From: Sphingopyxis italica
Lineage (GTDB): Bacteria > Pseudomonadota > Alphaproteobacteria > Sphingomonadales > Sphingomonadaceae
DNA length: 64,000 nucleotides
Assembly: GCF_011926545.1 (NCBI RefSeq)
Contig: NZ_JAATIT010000003.1
Span: forward strand, 372,001 to 436,000
Direction of reading: 5' to 3'
A program made the translations under genes and the position numbers. Every line of letters starts with the position of its first letter. The stretch's first letter is position 1. Under the pieces are notes generated by a model. It saw only the letters and a program-made list of their open reading frames with translations. It made no database searches and was not told where the DNA came from. Positions 62,105 to 64,000 of this stretch are shown piece after piece.

Positions 62105-63094
62105 ATGCCGCGCCGCGCCCGATCGATCCTGACTGTCCTGATGCTGTCGATAGGCGTGCCGTCGATGGCGGCGCCCGCCGAGCCATCGCCCTATGCCGCG
62201 TTGGCGGCGGCGGAAGCGCGCGTGGCGGCGATCGGATTTCGCCTGACGACCGAAAACGCCGCCTGGTGCCCGGCACGCCAACCACAGTTCGGCTGGATCT
62301 GGGGCGACCCGCGCCTTTACGACGCGGACCGCCGCGCCGAGGCGCTCGGCGTCTATGGCGCCGCCGACCAGACCCATGCCTTCATCGCCGCGCTGGCGCC
62401 GGCATCGCCGGCCGCATCGACGGGAATCGGGGTCGGCACGCCCGTCGCCGGGATCGGCGAAGCGCCCGTCCCCGACGGCGCGAGCAATCATCCCTTTGCG
62501 CGGATCACCGCGATCGAAACCTATCTCGCGGCGCGGCCCGTCGATACCCCGCTAACGCTTGATACGGGCGCGGGACGCACTGTCGACATCCTGCCCAAAC
62601 CCGGGTGCGCCAGCGACTTTCGCGTCGAGGCGAACGAGAAGCCGGGGGCGGTCGCCGACGGACGCATGATACTCGTCAATCAAGGCCTCGTCGATTTTTC
62701 GCCCGATGACGCCGAACTCGCGGCGGCGATCGCCCACGAACTGGCGCACAATATCCTGCGCCACCGCGCCCGGCTCGACGCGGCGGGCGTCGATCGCGGG
62801 CTGGCGAAGCAATTCGGCCGCAACGCGCGCATGTTCAAGCAAACCGAGATCGAGGCCGACCGGCTGTCGGTGTGGCTGCTCGCCGGGGCGGGCTATGATC
62901 CCGCCGCCGCGGCGCGCTTCTGGTCGCGTTTCGGCCAGCGCAAGGGCCGGCCGCTGTTCCAGGCGAGCACCCATCCCTCGTGGCGCGACCGCGTCGCGGC
63001 GCTCGAAGCCGAAGCCGCGACCATCGCCGCGGCGCGCATGCTCGGCCGGCCGCTGCACCCGCCGCTGATCAATGCGCCCCCGCCCTTGGAATAG
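62105..63094 (+). CDS. Periplasmic M48-type metallopeptidase
   Basis: A 329-residue exported protein: signal peptide (residues 1-22, ending PSMAA), a PDZ-like central region with the segment GVGTPVAGIGEAPVPDG and a metallopeptidase domain with HELAH (residues 211-215) and the third ligand region FKQTEIEADRLSVWLLAGAGYDP. This is the M48 plan without a membrane domain, as in periplasmic quality-control proteases (BepA/YcaL-like). It is divergent from ctaA. Substrate unknown. Confidence 0.85.
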   Translation: MPRRARSILTVLMLSIGVPSMAAPAEPSPYAALAAAEARVAAIGFRLTTENAAWCPARQPQFGWIWGDPRLYDADRRAEALGVYGAADQTHAFIAALAPASPAASTGIGVGTPVAGIGEAPVPDGASNHPFARITAIETYLAARPVDTPLTLDTGAGRTVDILPKPGCASDFRVEANEKPGAVADGRMILVNQGLVDFSPDDAELAAAIAHELAHNILRHRARLDAAGVDRGLAKQFGRNARMFKQTEIEADRLSVWLLAGAGYDPAAAARFWSRFGQRKGRPLFQASTHPSWRDRVAALEAEAATIAAARMLGRPLHPPLINAPPPLE

Positions 63095-63151
63095 GAGGCG
63101 GCGTATCCTATTTTGGGGATATTCCCTTCTCCCCCGACAAGGATCAACGCC

Positions 63152-63688
63152 ATGACCCGTGAAACCGCCATTTTCGCCGGAGGCTGCTTCTGGTGCACCG
63201 AAGCCGTGTTCCAGTCGCTCGAAGGCGTCGACGGCGTCGAGAGCGGCTATATCGGAGGTCATGCCGCGAACCCGACCTATAAGCAGGTGTGCGGCGGCGA
63301 CACCGGTCATGCCGAAGCGATCCGCATCAGCTTCGACCCCTCGGTCATTTCCTATGCCGATCTGCTCGACGTCTTTTTCGCGACGCACGATCCGACGCAG
63401 CTCAATCGCCAGGGCAATGACATCGGCACCCAATATCGCAGCGCGATCTTCCCGCTCGACGCCGCGCAGGCCGACGCGGCGCGCGACGGAATCCAGCGCG
63501 CCGCGGCCGACTGGCCCGCGCCGATCGTCACGACCATCGAAAGCGCGTCCGAATGGTATCCGGCCGAGGATTATCACCAGGCCTATTGGGACGGCGAAGG
63601 ACAGCGCAACCCCTATTGCATGGCGGTTATTCCCCCGAAGCTGGCCAAATTGCGCAAGGGTTTCAGCGATCGTCTGCGCACCGCATAG
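63152..63688 (+). CDS. msrA: Peptide-methionine (S)-S-oxide reductase MsrA
   Basis: Repairs oxidised methionine in proteins. The 178-residue enzyme has the active-site GGCFWCTEA with catalytic C12, the family segment [35 protein letters not shown] and [17 protein letters not shown] precedes the ATG at 63152; a frame from 63113 is not needed. An 11-bp inverted repeat follows the gene. Confidence 0.95.
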   Translation: MTRETAIFAGGCFWCTEAVFQSLEGVDGVESGYIGGHAANPTYKQVCGGDTGHAEAIRISFDPSVISYADLLDVFFATHDPTQLNRQGNDIGTQYRSAIFPLDAAQADAARDGIQRAAADWPAPIVTTIESASEWYPAEDYHQAYWDGEGQRNPYCMAVIPPKLAKLRKGFSDRLRTA

Positions 63689-63701
63689 ACGCGCCGCGAG
63701 G

Positions 63702-63731
63702 CATGCGGCCACGTTGACATGTGGCCGCATG
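63702..63731. terminator. Inverted repeat downstream of msrA
   Basis: CATGCGGCCAC (63702-63712) and GTGGCCGCATG (63721-63731) are perfect 11-bp complements around an 8-base loop. It lies 14 bp after the msrA stop and a TTTT occurs a few bases further. Terminator is the likely role, but the stem resembles an operator and lies upstream of the YfiR-like gene as well. Confidence 0.55.
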
Positions 63732-63827
63732 ACGTCACTTTTCATTGACTTTCCAATTGTTTTGACTAGCGGACGCCTCTTCATTGGGGCAGGGTGACCC
63801 CGAAGCGCGGTTGGGGGTCACGGCTCG

Positions 63828-64000
63828 GTGCTGGCATCACTGTTTCTGATCGGCGCGTTGGTGACGACGCCGCAGATGTCGGTTCAGGCGGCAAGCCAGT
63901 CGGCTGTCGAGGAAAGCGCCGGCGGGATGACGCGGGCGGTCAACCGGATGATCGGCGGCATCGCGAGCTATGCCCGCTGGCCCGAAGGGTCGCCCGCCGC
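63828..64000 (+). CDS. YfiR-like (DUF4154) protein, start of gene only
   Basis: Only 57 codons are visible before the window ends. A hydrophobic signal segment (LASLFLIGALVTTPQMSVQAAS) is followed by AVNRMIGGIASYARWP, the pattern with which YfiR/DUF4154 periplasmic proteins begin their mature fold (hydrophobic...YxRWP). YfiR proteins inhibit periplasmic sensing by a diguanylate cyclase. The GTG at 63828 is the only start I see after the in-frame stop near 63794; the call is tentative. Confidence 0.5.
   Translation, partial: MLASLFLIGALVTTPQMSVQAASQSAVEESAGGMTRAVNRMIGGIASYARWPEGSPA

Overview
This 64 kb window is GC-rich chromosomal DNA from an alphaproteobacterium, almost certainly a sphingomonad; Sphingopyxis is my best guess, from overall gene content and gene order rather than any database search. 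It has no phage, insertion sequence, CRISPR array or plasmid gene. It is mostly core genome, with several families of intergenic palindromic repeats and a few accessory operons.

Layout. 1-5.4 kb: a truncated FAD/cNMP-binding oxidoreductase, bpt (N-degron leucyltransferase), pyruvate kinase, then plus-strand small conserved genes (DUF1244, GapR-like DUF2312, YbjQ-like, GNAT). 5.4-9.4 kb: yebC, ruvC, ruvA, two accessory genes, ruvB. 9.4-14 kb: ybgC-tolQ-tolR-tolA-tolB-pal, the envelope-constriction complex. 14-25.9 kb (minus): a complete type II secretion cluster gspC-D-E-F-G-H-I-J-K-L-M-N-O. 26-30.5 kb (minus): a TonB-dependent receptor preceded by a lipoprotein gene with a predicted beta-helix. 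30.8 kb: tRNA-Leu(GAG). 31-35.5 kb: hydrolase, MpaB-like oxygenase, TRIC channel, M20 peptidase. 35.5-43.5 kb (minus): mdh, a small membrane protein, sucD, sucA, sucB and lpdA, the core of the TCA cycle without sucC. 43.8-47.3 kb: polysaccharide deacetylase (plus), then zapE, thioesterase and sdhB (minus). 47.4-56.7 kb: a compact set of genes for CDP-activated alcohols, phosphodiesters and lipids (flippase, HAD phosphatase, glycerophosphotransferase-like, CDP-alcohol phosphatidyltransferase, HIT, two nucleotidyltransferases, esterase, DAG-kinase-like, metallophosphoesterase). 56.7-58.9 kb: a lipocalin/CrtC-like protein with an APH-like kinase. 59-64 kb: rplM-rpsI, ctaA with a partner, M48 protease, msrA and the start of a YfiR-like gene.

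The most interesting result is regulatory. The lipoprotein-receptor operon and the type II secretion operon each carry, upstream of the first gene, four heptamers related to CTGTCAT repeated every 11 bp, followed after exactly 9 bp by CTAG. This is the architecture of a PhoB-activated promoter and it is the same at both places. I infer one phosphate-starvation module: a secreted or surface lipoprotein, its outer-membrane transporter and the secretion machine. It resembles the phosphate-starvation lipoprotein ElpS and its type II system in Caulobacter. Second in interest is the 47.4-53.9 kb cluster, which looks like an uncharacterised pathway building a CDP-alcohol and transferring its phospho-alcohol to a lipid or surface glycan. 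Third, the rplM-rpsI transcript seems to begin with three consecutive hairpins, a possible autoregulatory leader.
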